A stretch of DNA of 64,000 bases from Allodiplogaster sudhausi (GCA_945643635.1 CALZFC010000031.1:3465001-3529000); one strand, 5' to 3'; positions 23,678-38,598 are shown, counted from the stretch's first letter. Made by a program: numbers and translations. The notes: generated by a model not told the origin, from the sequence alone.

Positions 23678-23691
23678 GTTTATAAACATAC
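19346..23691. repeat. Two W-Y-Y trimers
   Basis: Unit starts: 19,346 W, 20,061 Y, 20,782 Y, 21,510 W, 22,238 Y, 22,963 Y. The trimer period is 2164 bp. Units 20,061 and 20,782 have CCGCCGCC rather than CCGTCGCC. Unit 21,510 has GACAAGAGAGAG, a one-base loss in the purine tract. Unit 22,963 has an extra CCG triplet (CCGTCGCCGCCGCG). Confidence 0.92.
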
Positions 23692-24224
23692 CTAGATGGT
23701 TGTCCGCGTCGGCCTGCTTCCCCTCTCTTCTATCGGGGAGACTAGAACGGACCGGTTGGGCGAGATGGCAGCGCCCCATCAGAAGCTGCAAAAGAATGTT
23801 TATATAAATAATAAGTAGGTTTGCTAGAAAGTTCTAATAAAATAAGAGAAAAAGAGGCAATCGGAATTGTTTTTTTTTTGCTTTTTTTGGAATTGTTTTT
23901 TTTGGTGGACTTTCGAAGAAAGCCCACCGCCGCCGCGACCGACAATGAGAGAGAGGGGGCGGGGAAGGAAACATTACCTTGAAATTGGTCCGCAGCGGCC
24001 TGCTTCCTCGCTCCTCACTCGGTGGAGACGAAAACGTGCAGGTGGGCCTCAGAAGGCGCTTGTCGACACTGAAAAGGAATGGGATATATTAGAGAAGGGG
24101 AGAGAGAGAAGCGATAGAGAAAAAAAGAGGGAACGAGAAAGAGAGAGACAGAGAGAGAGAGAGAAAGAAAGAAAGAGACAGAACTACAGTGAAGAATAGA
24201 GATAGCGAGCACGGAGAGAGAGAG

Positions 24225-24264
<40 letters not shown>

Positions 24265-24278
24265 GTTTATAAACATAC
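23692..24278. repeat. Short monomer (587 bp)
   Basis: Standard left-half S unit: duplicated GGAATTG, CCCACCGCCGCC, CCGCAGC, GGGGAGAGAGAGAAGC and three GAAA repeats before GAGACAG. It is nearly the same as the unit starting at 27,898. Confidence 0.93.
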
Positions 24279-24949
24279 CTAGATGGTTGTCCGCGTCGGC
24301 CTGCTTCCCCTCTCTTCTATCGGGGAGACTAGAACGGACCGGTTGGGCGAGATGGCAGCGCCCCATCAGAAGCTGCAAAAGAATGTTTATATAAATAATA
24401 AGTAGGTTTGCTAGAAAGTTCTAATAAAATAAGAGAAAAAGAGGCAATCGGAATTGTTTTTTTTTCGAATTTACATAAATTTTGAATTAAATAATTAATT
24501 AACTTTTTTCCTTCAAAGTTCGATGAATAAAAGTAAAAAGTGGTGTCCGGGCGTGGCCAAAAGGGACAGAAATTGGGGTGCGACCACGCGCGGACACCAC
24601 TCAGTTTTGCCAGACACAGCAGCGGTGTTGGTGGACTTTCGAAGAAAGCCCACCGCCGCCGCGACCGACAATGAGAGAGAGGGGGCGGGGAAGGAAACAT
24701 TACCTTGAAATTGGTCCGCAGCGGCCTGCTTCCTCGCTCCTCACTCGGTGGAGACGAAAACGTGCAGGTGGGCCTCAGAAGGCGCTTGTCGACACTGAAA
24801 AGGAATGGGATATATTAGAGAAGGGGAAAGAGAGAAGCGATAGAGAAAAAAGAGGGAACGAGAAAGAGAGAGACAAAGAGAGAGAGAAAGAAAGAAAAAG
24901 ACAGAACTACAGTGAAGAATAGAGATAGCGAGCACGGAGAGAGAGAGAG

Positions 24950-24987
<38 letters not shown>

Positions 24988-25670
24988 GTTTATAAACATA
25001 CCTAGATGGTTGTCCGCGTCGGCCTGCTTCCCCTCTCTTCTATCGGGGAGACTAGAACGGACCGGTTGGGCGAGATGGCAGCGCCCCATCAGAAGCTGCA
25101 AAAGAATGTTTATATAAATAATAAGTAGGTTTGCTAGAAAGTTCTAATAAAATAAGAGAAAAAGAGGCAATCGGAATTGTTTTTTTTTCGAATTTACATA
25201 AATTTTGAATTAAATAATTAATTAACTTTTTTCCTTCAAAGTTCGATGAATAAAAGTAAAAAGTGGTGTCCGGGCGTGGCCAAAAGGGACAGAAATTGGG
25301 GTGCGACCACGCGCGGACACCACTCAGTTTTGCCAGACACAGCAGCGGTGTTGGTGGACTTTCGAAGAAAGCCCACCGCCGCCGCGACCGACAATGAGAG
25401 AGAGGGGGCGGGGAAGGAAACATTACCTTGAAATTGGTCCGCAGCGGCCTGCTTCCTCGCTCCTCACTCGGTGGAGACGAAAACGTGCAGGTGGGCCTCA
25501 GAAGGCGCTTGTCGACACTGAAAAGGAATGGGATATATTAGAGAAGGGGAAAGAGAGAAGCGATAGAGAAAAAAGAGGGAACGAGAAAGAGAGAGACAAA
25601 GAGAGAGAGAAAGAAAGAAAAAGACAGAACTACAGTGAAGAATAGAGATAGCGAGCACGGAGAGAGAGAG

Positions 25671-25712
<42 letters not shown>

Positions 25713-26310
25713 GTTTATAAACATACCTAGATGGTTGTCCGCGTCGGCCTGCTTCCCCTCTCTTCTATCGGGGAGACTAGAACGGACCGGTTGGGCGAGA
25801 TGGCAGCGCCCCATCAGAAGCTGCAAAAGAATGTTTATATAAATAATAAGTAGGTTTGCTAGAAAGTTCTAATAAAATAAGAGAAAAAGAGGCAATCGGA
25901 ATTGTTTTTTTTTCGAATTTACATAAATTTTGAATTAAATAATTAATTAACTTTTTCCCTTCAAAGTTCGATGAATAAAAGTAAAAAGTATGTCCGGGCG
26001 TGGCCAAAAGGGACAGAAAATGGGGTGCGACCACGCGCGGACACCACTCAGTTTTGCCAGACACAGCAGCGGTGTTGGTGGACTTTCGAAGAAAGACCGC
26101 CGTCGCCGCGACCGACAATGAGAGAGAGGGGGCGGGGAAGGAAACATTACTTTGAAATTGGTCCGCAGCGGCCTGCTTCCTCGCTCCTCACTCGGTGGAG
26201 ACGAAAACGTGCAGGTGGGCCTCAGAAGGCGCTTGTCGACACTGAAAAGGAATGGGATATATTAGAGAAGGGGAGAGAGAACCGATAGAGAAAAAAAGAG
26301 GGAACGAGAA

Positions 26311-26341
<31 letters not shown>

Positions 26342-26396
26342 AGAAAGAAAGAGACAGAACTACAGTGAAGAATAGAGATAGCGAGCACGGAGAGAG

Positions 26397-26434
<38 letters not shown>

Positions 26435-27119
26435 GTTTATAAACATACCTAGATGGTTGTCCGCGTCGGCCTGCTTCCCCTCTCTTCTATCGGGGAGACT
26501 AGAACGGACCGGTTGGGCGAGATGGCAGCGCCCCATCAGAAGCTGCAAAAGAATGTTTATATAAATAATAAGTAGGTTTGCTAGAAAGTTCTAATAAAAT
26601 AAGAGAAAAAGAGGCAATCGGAATTGTTTTTTTTTCGAATTTACATAAATTTTGAATTAAATAATTAATTAACTTTTTCCCTTCAAAGTTCGATGAATAA
26701 AAGTAAAAAGTATTGTCCGGGCGTGGCCAAAAGGGACAGAAAATGGGGTGCGACCACGCGCGGACACCACTCAGTTTTGCCAGACACAGCAGCGGTGTTG
26801 GTGGACTTTCGAAGAAAGACCGCCGTCGCCGCGACCGACAATGAGAGAGAGGGGGCGGGGAAGGAAACATTACTTTGAAATTGGTCCGCAGCGGCCTGCT
26901 TCCTCGCTCCTCACTCGGTGGAGACGAAAACGTGCAGGTGGGCCTCAGAAGGCGCTTGTCGACACTGAAAAGGAATGGGATATATTAGAGAAGGGGAGAG
27001 AGAACCGATAGAGAAAAAAAGAGGGAACGAGAAAGAGAGAGACAGAGAGAGAGAGAGAGAAAGAAGAAAGAAAGAGACAGAACTACAGTGAAGAATAGAG
27101 ATAGCGAGCACGGAGAGAG

Positions 27120-27161
<42 letters not shown>

Positions 27162-27838
27162 GTTTATAAACATACCTAGATGGTTGTCCGCGTCGGCCTG
27201 CTTCCCCTCTCTTCTATCGGGGAGACTAGAACGGACCGGTTGGGCGAGATGGCAGCGCCCCATCAGAAGCTGCAAAAGAATGTTTATATAAATAATAAGT
27301 AGGTTTGCTAGAAAGTTCTAATAAAATAAGAGAAAAAGAGGCAATCGGAATTGTTTTTTTTTTCGAATTTACATAAATTTTGAATTAAATAATTAATTAA
27401 CTTTTTCCCTTCAAAGTTCGATGAATAAAAGTAAAAAGTATTGTCCGGGCGTGGCCAAAAGGGACAGAAAATGGGGTGCGACCACGCGCGGACACCACTC
27501 AGTTTTGCCAGACACAGCAGCGGTGTTGGTGGACTTTCGAAGAAAGACCGCCGTCGCCGCGACCGACAATGAGAGAGAGGGGGCGGGGAAGGAAACATTA
27601 CTTTGAAATTGGTCCGCAGCGGCCTGCTTCCTCGCTCCTCACTCGGTGGAGACGAAACCGTGCAGGTGGGCCTCAGAAGGCGCTTGTCGACACTGAAAAG
27701 GAATGGGATATATTAGAGAAGGGGAGAGAGAACCGATAGAGAAAAAAAGAGGGAACGAGAAAGAGAGAGACAGAGAGAGAGAGAGAGAGAAAGAAAGAGA
27801 CAGAACTACAGTGAAGAATAGAGATAGCGAGCACGGAG

Positions 27839-27883
<45 letters not shown>

Positions 27884-27897
27884 GTTTATAAACATAC
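24279..27897. repeat. Long monomer run W-W-Y-Y-Y
   Basis: Unit starts: 24,279, 25,002 (W), 25,727, 26,449, 27,176 (Y). Unit 25,727 has TATGTCCGGG, one T short in the left arm. Units 25,727 and 26,449 share a one-base loss (AGAAGAAAG) in the GAAA stretch, suggesting that one was copied from the other. Unit 27,176 repeats the GACGAAACCGTG change seen in unit 4720. Confidence 0.92.
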
Positions 27898-28430
27898 CTA
27901 GATGGTTGTCCGCGTCGGCCTGCTTCCCCTCTCTTCTATCGGGGAGACTAGAACGGACCGGTTGGGCGAGATGGCAGCGCCCCATCAGAAGCTGCAAAAG
28001 AATGTTTATATAAATAATAAGTAGGTTTGCTAGAAAGTTCTAATAAAATAAGAGAAAAAGAGGCAATCGGAATTGTTTTTTTTTTGCTTTTTTTGGAATT
28101 GTTTTTTTTGGTGGACTTTCGAAGAAAGCCCACCGCCGCCGCGACCGACAATGAGAGAGAGGGGGCGGGGAAGGAAACATTACCTTGAAATTGGTCCGCA
28201 GCGGCCTGCTTCCTCGCTCCTCACTCGGTGGAGACGAAAACGTGCAGGTGGGCCTCAGAAGGCGCTTGTCGACACTGAAAAGGAATGGGATATATTAGAG
28301 AAGGGGAGAGAGAGAAGCGATAGAGAAAAAAAGAGGGAACGAGAAAGAGAGAGACAGAGAGAGAGAGAGAAAGAAAGAAAGAGACAGAACTACAGTGAAG
28401 AATAGAGATAGCGAGCACGGAGAGAGAGAG

Positions 28431-28468
<38 letters not shown>

Positions 28469-28482
28469 GTTTATAAACATAC
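27898..28482. repeat. Short monomer (585 bp)
   Basis: Standard left-half S unit between a Y and a W unit, the same flanking order as the S units at 6613 (on its right), 18,771, 23,692 and 39,335. In the left half an S unit or S run always follows a Y and precedes a W. Confidence 0.93.
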
Positions 28483-29153
28483 CTAGATGGTTGTCCGCGT
28501 CGGCCTGCTTCCCCTCTCTTCTATCGGGGAGACTAGAACGGACCGGTTGGGCGAGATGGCAGCGCCCCATCAGAAGCTGCAAAAGAATGTTTATATAAAT
28601 AATAAGTAGGTTTGCTAGAAAGTTCTAATAAAATAAGAGAAAAAGAGGCAATCGGAATTGTTTTTTTTTCGAATTTACATAAATTTTGAATTAAATAATT
28701 AATTAACTTTTTTCCTTCAAAGTTCGATGAATAAAAGTAAAAAGTGGTGTCCGGGCGTGGCCAAAAGGGACAGAAATTGGGGTGCGACCACGCGCGGACA
28801 CCACTCAGTTTTGCCAGACACAGCAGCGGTGTTGGTGGACTTTCGAAGAAAGCCCACCGCCGCCGCGACCGACAATGAGAGAGAGGGGGCGGGGAAGGAA
28901 ACATTACCTTGAAATTGGTCCTCAGCGGCCTGCTTCCTCGCTCCTCACTCGGTGGAGACGAAAACGTGCAGGTGGGCCTCAGAAGGCGCTTGTCGACACT
29001 GAAAAGGAATGGGATATATTAGAGAAGGGGAAAGAGAGAAGCGATAGAGAAAAAAGAGGGAACGAGAAAGAGAGAGACAAAGAGAGAGAGAAAGAAAGAA
29101 AAAGACAGAACTACAGTGAAGAATAGAGATAGCGAGCACGGAGAGAGAGAGAG

Positions 29154-29191
<38 letters not shown>

Positions 29192-29876
29192 GTTTATAAA
29201 CATACCTAGATGGTTGTCCGCGTCGGCCTGCTTCCCCTCTCTTCTATCGGGGAGACTAGAACGGACCGGTTGGGCGAGATGGCAGCGCCCCATCAGAAGC
29301 TGCAAAAGAATGTTTATATAAATAATAAGTAGGTTTGCTAGAAAGTTCTAATAAAATAAGAGAAAAAGAGGCAATCGGAATTGTTTTTTTTTTCGAATTT
29401 ACATAAATTTTGAATTAAATAATTAATTAACTTTTTCCCTTCAAAGTTCGATGAATAAAAGTAAAAAGTATTGTCCGGGCGTGGCCAAAAGGGACAGAAA
29501 ATGGGGTGCGACCACGCGCGGACACCACTCAGTTTTGCCAGACACAGCAGCGGTGTTGGTGGACTTTCGAAGAAAGACCGCCGTCGCCGCGACCGACAAT
29601 GAGAGAGAGGGGGCGGGGAAGGAAACATTACTTTGAAATTGGTCCGCAGCGGCCTGCTTCCTCGCTCCTCACTCGGTGGAGACGAAAACGTGCAGGTGGG
29701 CCTCAGAAGGCGCTTGTCGACACTGAAAAGGAATGGGATATATTAGAGAAGGGGAGAGAGAACCGATAGAGAAAAAAAGAGGGAACGAGAAAGAGAGAGA
29801 CAGAGAGAGAGAGAGAGAGAAAGAAAGAAAGAGACAGAACTACAGTGAAGAATAGAGATAGCGAGCACGGAGAGAG

Positions 29877-29914
<38 letters not shown>

Positions 29915-30602
29915 GTTTATAAACATACCTAGATGGTTGTCCGCGTCGGCCTGCTTCCCCTCTCTTCTATCGGGGAGACTAGAACGGACCGGTTGGGCGA
30001 GATGGCAGCGCCCCATCAGAAGCTGCAAAAGAATGTTTATATAAATAATAAGTAGGTTTGCTAGAAAGTTCTAATAAAATAAGAGAAAAAGAGGCAATCG
30101 GAATTGTTTTTTTTTCGAATTTACATAAATTTTGAATTAAATAATTAATTAACTTTTTTTCCTTCAAAGTTCGATGAATAAAAGTAAAAAGTGGTGTCCG
30201 GGCGTGGCCAAAAGGGACAGAAATTGGGGTGCGACCACGCGCGGACACCACTCAGTTTTGCCAGACACAGCAGCGGTGTTGGTGGACTTTCGAAGAAAGC
30301 CCACCGCCGCCGCGACCGACAATGAGAGAGAGGGGGCGGGGAAGGAAACATTACCTTGAAATTGGTCCGCAGCGGCCTGCTTCCTCGCTCCTCACTCGGT
30401 GGAGACGAAAACGTGCAGGTGGGCCTCAGAAGGCGCTTGTCGACACTGAAAAGGAATGGGATATATTAGAGAAGGGGAAAGAGAGAAGCGATAGAGAAAA
30501 AAGAGGGAACGAGAAAGAGAGAGAGACAAAGAGAGAGAGAAAGAAAGAAAAAGACAGAACTACAGTGAAGAATAGAGATAGCGAGCACGGAGAGAGAGAG
30601 AG

Positions 30603-30643
<41 letters not shown>

Positions 30644-31326
30644 TTATAAACATACCTAGATGGTTGTCCGCGTCGGCCTGCTTCCCCTCTCTTCTATCGG
30701 GGAGACTAGAACGGACCGGTTGGGCGAGATGGCAGCGCCCCATCAGAAGCTGCAAAAGAATGTTTATATAAATAATAAGTAGGTTTGCTAGAAAGTTCTA
30801 ATAAAATAAGAGAAAAAGAGGCAATCGGAATTGTTTTTTTTTCGAATTTACATAAATTTTGAATTAAATAATTAATTAACTTTTTTTCCTTCAAAGTTCG
30901 ATGAATAAAAGTAAAAAGTGGTGTCCGGGCGTGGCCAAAAGGGACAGAAATTGGGGTGCGACCACGCGCGGACACCACTCAGTTTTGCCAGACACAGCAG
31001 CGGTGTTGGTGGACTTTCGAAGAAAGACCGCCGTCGCCGCGACCGACAATGAGAGAGAGGGGGCGGGGAAGGAAACATTACTTTGAAATTGGTCCGCAGC
31101 GGCCTGCTTCCTCGCTCCTCACTCGGTGGAGACGAAAACGTGCAGGTGGGCCTCAGAAGGCGCTTGTCGACACTGAAAAGGAATGGGATATATTAGAGAA
31201 GGGGAGAGAGAACCGATAGAGAAAAAAAGAGGGAACGAGAAAGAGAGAGACAGAGAGAGAGAGAGAGAGAAAGAAAGAAAGAGACAGAACTACAGTGAAG
31301 AATAGAGATAGCGAGCACGGAGAGAG

Positions 31327-31366
<40 letters not shown>

Positions 31367-32053
31367 GTTTATAAACATACCTAGATGGTTGTCCGCGTCG
31401 GCCTGCTTCCCCTCTCTTCTATCGGGGAGACTAGAACGGACCGGTTGGGCGAGATGGCAGCGCCCCATCAGAAGCTGCAAAAGAATGTTTATATAAATAA
31501 TAAGTAGGTTTGCTAGAAAGTTCTAATAAAATAAGAGAAAAAGAGGCAATCGGAATTGTTTTTTTTTCGAATTTACATAAATTTTGAATTAAATAATTAA
31601 TTAACTTTTTTCCTTCAAAGTTCGATGAATAAAAGTAAAAAGTGGTGTCCGGGCGTGGCCAAAAGGGACAGAAATTGGGGTGCGACCACGCGCGGACACC
31701 ACTCAGTTTTGCCAGACACAGCAGCGGTGTTGGTGGACTTTCGAAGAAAGCCCACCGCCGCCGCGACCGACAATGAGAGAGAGGGGGCGGGGAAGGAAAC
31801 ATTACCTTGAAATTGGTCCGCAGCGGCCTGCTTCCTCGCTCCTCACTCGGTGGAGACGAAAACGTGCAGGTGGGCCTCAGAAGGCGCTTGTCGACACTGA
31901 AAAGGAATGGGATATATTAGAGAAGGGGAAAGAGAGAAGCGATAGAGAAAAAAGAGGGAACGAGAAAGAGAGAGAGACAAAGAGAGAGAGAAAGAAAGAA
32001 AAAGACAGAACTACAGTGAAGAATAGAGATAGCGAGCACGGAGAGAGAGAGAG

Positions 32054-32095
<42 letters not shown>

Positions 32096-32775
32096 TATAA
32101 ACATACCTAGATGGTTGTCCGCGTCGGCCTGCTTCCCCTCTCTTCTATCGGGGAGACTAGAACGGACCGGTTGGGCGAGATGGCAGCGCCCCATCAGAAG
32201 CTGCAAAAGAATGTTTATATAAATAATAAGTAGGTTTGCTAGAAAGTTCTAATAAAATAAGAGAAAAAGAGGCAATCGGAATTGTTTTTTTTTCGAATTT
32301 ACATAAATTTTGAATTAAATAATTAATTAACTTTTTTCCTTCAAAGTTCGATGAATAAAAGTAAAAAGTGGTGTCCGGGCGTGGCCAAAAGGGACAGAAA
32401 TTGGGGTGCGACCACGCGCGGACACCACTCAGTTTTGCCAGACACAGCAGCGGTGTTGGTGGACTTTCGAAGAAAGCCCACCGCCGCCGCGACCGACAAT
32501 GAGAGAGAGGGGGCGGGGAAGGAAACATTACCTTGAAATTGGTCCGCAGCGGCCTGCTTCCTCGCTCCTCACTCGGTGGAGACGAAAACGTGCAGGTGGG
32601 CCTCAGAAGGCGCTTGTCGACACTGAAAAGGAATGGGATATATTAGAGAAGGGGAAAGAGAGAAGCGATAGAGAAAAAAGAGGGAACGAGAAAGAGAGAG
32701 ACAAAGAGAGAGAGAAAGAAAGAAAAAGACAGAACTACAGTGAAGAATAGAGATAGCGAGCACGGAGAGAGAGAG

Positions 32776-32815
<40 letters not shown>

Positions 32816-33498
32816 GTTTATAAACATACCTAGATGGTTGTCCGCGTCGGCCTGCTTCCCCTCTCTTCTATCGGGGAGACTAGAACGGACCGGTTGGGCG
32901 AGATGGCAGCGCCCCATCAGAAGCTGCAAAAGAATGTTTATATAAATAATAAGTAGGTTTGCTAGAAAGTTCTAATAAAATAAGAGAAAAAGAGGCAATC
33001 GGAATTGTTTTTTTTTCGAATTTACATAAATTTTGAATTAAATAATTAATTAACTTTTTCCTTCAAAGTTCGATGAATAAAAGTAAAAAGTATTGTCCGG
33101 GCGTGGCCAAAAGGGACAGAAAATGGGGTGCGACCACGCGCGGACACCACTCAGTTTTGCCAGACACAGCAGCGGTGTTGGTGGACTTTCGAAGAAAGAC
33201 CGCCGTCGCCGCGACCGACAATGAGAGAGAGGGGGCGGGGAAGGAAACATTACTTTGAAATTGGTCCGCAGCGGCCTGCTTCCTCGCTCCTCACTCGGTG
33301 GAGACGAAAACGTGCAGGTGGGCCTCAGAAGGCGCTTGTCGACACTGAAAAGGAATGGGATATATTAGAGAAGGGGAGAGAGAAGCGATAGAGAAAAAAA
33401 GAGGGAACGAGAAAGAGAGAGACAGAGAGAGAGAGAGAGAGAAAGAAAGAAAGAGACAGAACTACAGTGAAGAATAGAGATAGCGAGCACGGAGAGAG

Positions 33499-33540
<42 letters not shown>

Positions 33541-34224
33541 GTTTATAAACATACCTAGATGGTTGTCCGCGTCGGCCTGCTTCCCCTCTCTTCTATCGGG
33601 GAGACTAGAACGGACCGGTTGGGCGAGATGGCAGCGCCCCATCAGAAGCTGCAAAAGAATGTTTATATAAATAATAAGTAGGTTTGCTAGAAAGTTCTAA
33701 TAAAATAAGAGAAAAAGAGGCAATCGGAATTGTTTTTTTTTCGAATTTACATAAATTTTGAATTAAATAATTAATTAACTTTTTCCCTTCAAAGTTCGAT
33801 GAATAAAAGTAAAAAGTATTGTCCGGGCGTGGCCAAAAGGGACAGAAAATGGGGTGCGACCACGCGCGGACACCACTCAGTTTTGCCAGACACAGCAGCG
33901 GTGTTGGTGGACTTTCGAAGAAAGACCGCCGTCGCCGCGACCGACAATGAGAGAGAGGGGGCGGGGAAGGAAACATTACTTTGAAATTGGTCCGCAGCGG
34001 CCTGCTTCCTCGCTCCTCACTCGGTGGAGACGAAAACGTGCAGGTGGGCCTCAGAAGGCGCTTGTCGACACTGAAAAGGAATGGGATATATTAGAGAAGG
34101 GGAGAGAGAACCGATAGAGAAAAAAAGAGGGAACGAGAAAGAGAGAGACAGAGAGAGAGAGAGAGAGAAAGAAAGAAAGAGACAGAACTACAGTGAAGAA
34201 TAGAGATAGCGAGCACGGAGAGAG

Positions 34225-34260
<36 letters not shown>

Positions 34261-34943
34261 GTTTATAAACATACCTAGATGGTTGTCCGCGTCGGCCTGC
34301 TTCCCCTCTCTTCTATCGGGGAGACTAGAACGGACCGGTTGGGCGAGATGGCAGCGCCCCATCAGAAGCTGCAAAAGAATGTTTATATAAATAATAAGTA
34401 GGTTTGCTAGAAAGTTCTAATAAAATAAGAGAAAAAGAGGCAATCGGAATTGTTTTTTTTTCGAATTTACATAAATTTTGAATTAAATAATTAATTAACT
34501 TTTTCCCTTCAAAGTTCGATGAATAAAAGTAAAAAGTATTGTCCGGGCGTGGCCAAAAGGGACAGAAAATGGGGTGCGACCACGCGCGGACACCACTCAG
34601 TTTTGCCAGACACAGCAGCGGTGTTGGTGGACTTTCGAAGAAAGACCGCCGTCGCCGCGACCGACAATGAGAGAGAGGGGGCGGGGAAGGAAACATTACT
34701 TTGAAATTGGTCCGCAGCGGCCTGCTTCCTCGCTCCTCACTCGGTGGAGACGAAAACGTGCAGGTGGGCCTCAGAAGGCGCTTGTCGACACTGAAAAGGA
34801 ATGGGATATATTAGAGAAGGGGAGAGAGAACCGATAGAGAAAAAAAGGGGAACGAGAAAGAGAGAGACAGAGAGAGAGAGAGAGAGAAAGAAAGAAAGAG
34901 ACAGAACTACAGTGAAGAATAGAGATAGCGAGCACGGAGAGAG

Positions 34944-34981
<38 letters not shown>

Positions 34982-35668
34982 GTTTATAAACATACCTAGA
35001 TGGTTGTCCGCGTCGGCCTGCTTCCCCTCTCTTCTATCGGGGAGACTAGAACGGACCGGTTGGGCGAGATGGCAGCGCCCCATCAGAAGCTGCAAAAGAA
35101 TGTTTATATAAATAATAAGTAGGTTTGCTAGAAAGTTCTAATAAAATAAGAGAAAAAGAGGCAATCGGAATTGTTTTTTTTTCGAATTTACATAAATTTT
35201 GAATTAAATAATTAATTAACTTTTTTCCTTCAAAGTTCGATGAATAAAAGTAAAAAGTGGTGTCCGGGCGTGGCCAAAAGGGACAGAAATTGGGGTGCGA
35301 CCACGCGCGGACACCACTCAGTTTTGCCAGACACAGCAGCGGTGTTGGTGGACTTTCGAAGAAAGCCCACCGCCGCCGCGACCGACAATGAGAGAGAGGG
35401 GGCGGGGAAGGAAACATTACCTTGAAATTGGTCCGCAGCGGCCTGCTTCCTCGCTCCTCACTCGGTGGAGACGAAAACGTGCAGGTGGGCCTCAGAAGGC
35501 GCTTGTCGACACTGAAAAGGAATGGGATATATTAGAGAAGGGGAAAGAGAGAAGCGATAGAGAAAAAAGAGGGAACGAGAAAGAGAGAGAGACAAAGAGA
35601 GAGAGAAAGAAAGAAAAAGACAGAACTACAGTGAAGAATAGAGATAGCGAGCACGGAGAGAGAGAGAG

Positions 35669-35706
<38 letters not shown>

Positions 35707-36389
35707 GTTTATAAACATACCTAGATGGTTGTCCGCGTCGGCCTGCTTCCCCTCTCTTCTATCGGGGAGACTAGAACGGACCGGTTGGGCGAGATGGCAG
35801 CGCCCCATCAGAAGCTGCAAAAGAATGTTTATATAAATAATAAGTAGGTTTGCTAGAAAGTTCTAATAAAATAAGAGAAAAAGAGGCAATCGGAATTGTT
35901 TTTTTTTCGAATTTACATAAATTTTGAATTAAATAATTAATTAACTTTTTTCCTTCAAAGTTCGATGAATAAAAGTAAAAAGTGGTGTCCGGGCGTGGCC
36001 AAAAGGGACAGAAATTGGGGTGCGACCACGCGCGGACACCACTCAGTTTTGCCAGACACAGCAGCGGTGTTGGTGGACTTTCGAAGAAAGCCCACCGCCG
36101 CCGCGACCGACAATGAGAGAGAGGGGGCGGGGAAGGAAACATTACCTTGAAATTGGTCCGCAGCGGCCTGCTTCCTCGCTCCTCACTCGGTGGAGACGAA
36201 AACGTGCAGGTGGGCCTCAGAAGGCGCTTGTCGACACTGAAAAGGAATGGGATATATTAGAGAAGGGGAAAGAGAGAAGCGATAGAGAAAAAAGAGGGAA
36301 CGAGAAAGAGAGAGACAAAGAGAGAGAGAAAGAAAGAAAAAGACAGAACTACAGTGAAGAATAGAGATAGCGAGCACGGAGAGAGAGAG

Positions 36390-36431
<42 letters not shown>

Positions 36432-37113
36432 GTTTATAAACATACCTAGATGGTTGTCCGCGTCGGCCTGCTTCCCCTCTCTTCTATCGGGGAGACTAGA
36501 ACGGACCGGTTGGGCGAGATGGCAGCGCCCCATCAGAAGCTGCAAAAGAATGTTTATATAAATAATAAGTAGGTTTGCTAGAAAGTTCTAATAAAATAAG
36601 AGAAAAAGAGGCAATCGGAATTGTTTTTTTTTCGAATTTACATAAATTTTGAATTAAATAATTAATTAACTTTTTCCCTTCAAAGTTCGATGAATAAAAG
36701 TAAAAAGTATTGTCCGGGCGTGGCCAAAAGGGACAGAAAATGGGGTGCGACCACGCGCGGACACCACTCAGTTTTGCCAGACACAGCAGCGGTGTTGGTG
36801 GACTTTCGAAGAAAGACCGCCGTCGCCGCGACCGACAATGAGAGAGAGGGGGCGGGGAAGGAAACATTACTTTGAAATTGGTCCGCAGCGGCCTGCTTCC
36901 TCGCTCCTCACTCGGTGGAGACGAAAACGTGCAGGTGGGCCTCAGAAGGCGCTTGTCGACACTGAAAAGGAATGGGATATATTAGAGAAGGGGAGAGAGA
37001 AGCGATAGAGAAAAAAAGAGGGAACGAGAAAGAGAGAGACAGAGAGAGAGAGAGAGAGAAAGAAAGAAAGAGACAGAACTACAGTGAAGAATAGAGATAG
37101 CGAGCACGGAGAG

Positions 37114-37158
<45 letters not shown>

Positions 37159-37835
37159 GTTTATAAACATACCTAGATGGTTGTCCGCGTCGGCCTGCTT
37201 CCCCTCTCTTCTATCGGGGAGACTAGAACGGACCGGTTGGGCGAGATGGCAGCGCCCCATCAGAAGCTGCAAAAGAATGTTTATATAAATAATAAGTAGG
37301 TTTGCTAGAAAGTTCTAATAAAATAAGAGAAAAAGAGGCAATCGGAATTGTTTTTTTTTCGAATTTACATAAATTTTGAATTAAATAATTAATTAACTTT
37401 TTCCCTTCAAAGTTCGATGAATAAAAGTAAAAAGTATTGTCCGGGCGTGGCCAAAAGGGACAGAAAATGGGGTGCGACCACGCGCGGACACCACTCAGTT
37501 TTGCCAGACACAGCAGCGGTGTTGGTGGACTTTCGAAGAAAGACCGCCGCCGCGACCGACAATGAGAGAGAGGGGGCGGGGAAGGAAACATTACTTTGAA
37601 ATTGGTCCGCAGCGGCCTGCTTCCTCGCTCCTCACTCGGTGGAGACGAAAACGTGCAGGTGGGCCTCAGAAGGCGCTTGTCGACACTGAAAAGGAATGGG
37701 ATATATTAGAGAAGGGGAGAGAGAACCGATAGAGAAAAAAAGAGGGAACGAGAAAGAGAGAGACAGAGAGAGAGAGAGAGAGAAAGAAAGAAAGAGACAG
37801 AACTACAGTGAAGAATAGAGATAGCGAGCACGGAG

Positions 37836-37876
<41 letters not shown>

Positions 37877-38560
37877 GTTTATAAACATACCTAGATGGTT
37901 GTCCGCGTCGGCCTGCTTCCCCTCTCTTCTATCGGGGAGACTAGAACGGACCGGTTGGGCGAGATGGCAGCGCCCCATCAGAAGCTGCAAAAGAATGTTT
38001 ATATAAATAATAAGTAGGTTTGCTAGAAAGTTCTAATAAAATAAGAGAAAAAGAGGCAATCGGAATTGTTTTTTTTTCGAATTTACATAAATTTTGAATT
38101 AAATAATTAATTAACTTTTTCCCTTCAAAGTTCGATGAATAAAAGTAAAAAGTATTGTCCGGGCGTGGCCAAAAGGGACAGAAAATGGGGTGCGACCACG
38201 CGCGGACACCACTCAGTTTTGCCAGACACAGCAGCGGTGTTGGTGGACTTTCGAAGAAAGACCGCCGTCGCCGCGACCGACAATGAGAGAGAGGGGGCGG
38301 GGAAGGAAACATTACTTTGAAATTGGTCCGCAGCGGCCTGCTTCCTCGCTCCTCACTCGGTGGAGACGAAAACGTGCAGGTGGGCCTCAGAAGGCGCTTG
38401 TCGACACTGAAAAGGAATGGGATATATTAGAGAAGGGGAGAGAGAACCGATAGAGAAAAAAAGAGGGAACGAGAAAGAGAGAGACAGAGAGAGAGAGAGA
38501 GAGAAAGAAAGAAAGAGACAGAACTACAGTGAAGAATAGAGATAGCGAGCACGGAGAGAG

Positions 38561-38598
<38 letters not shown>

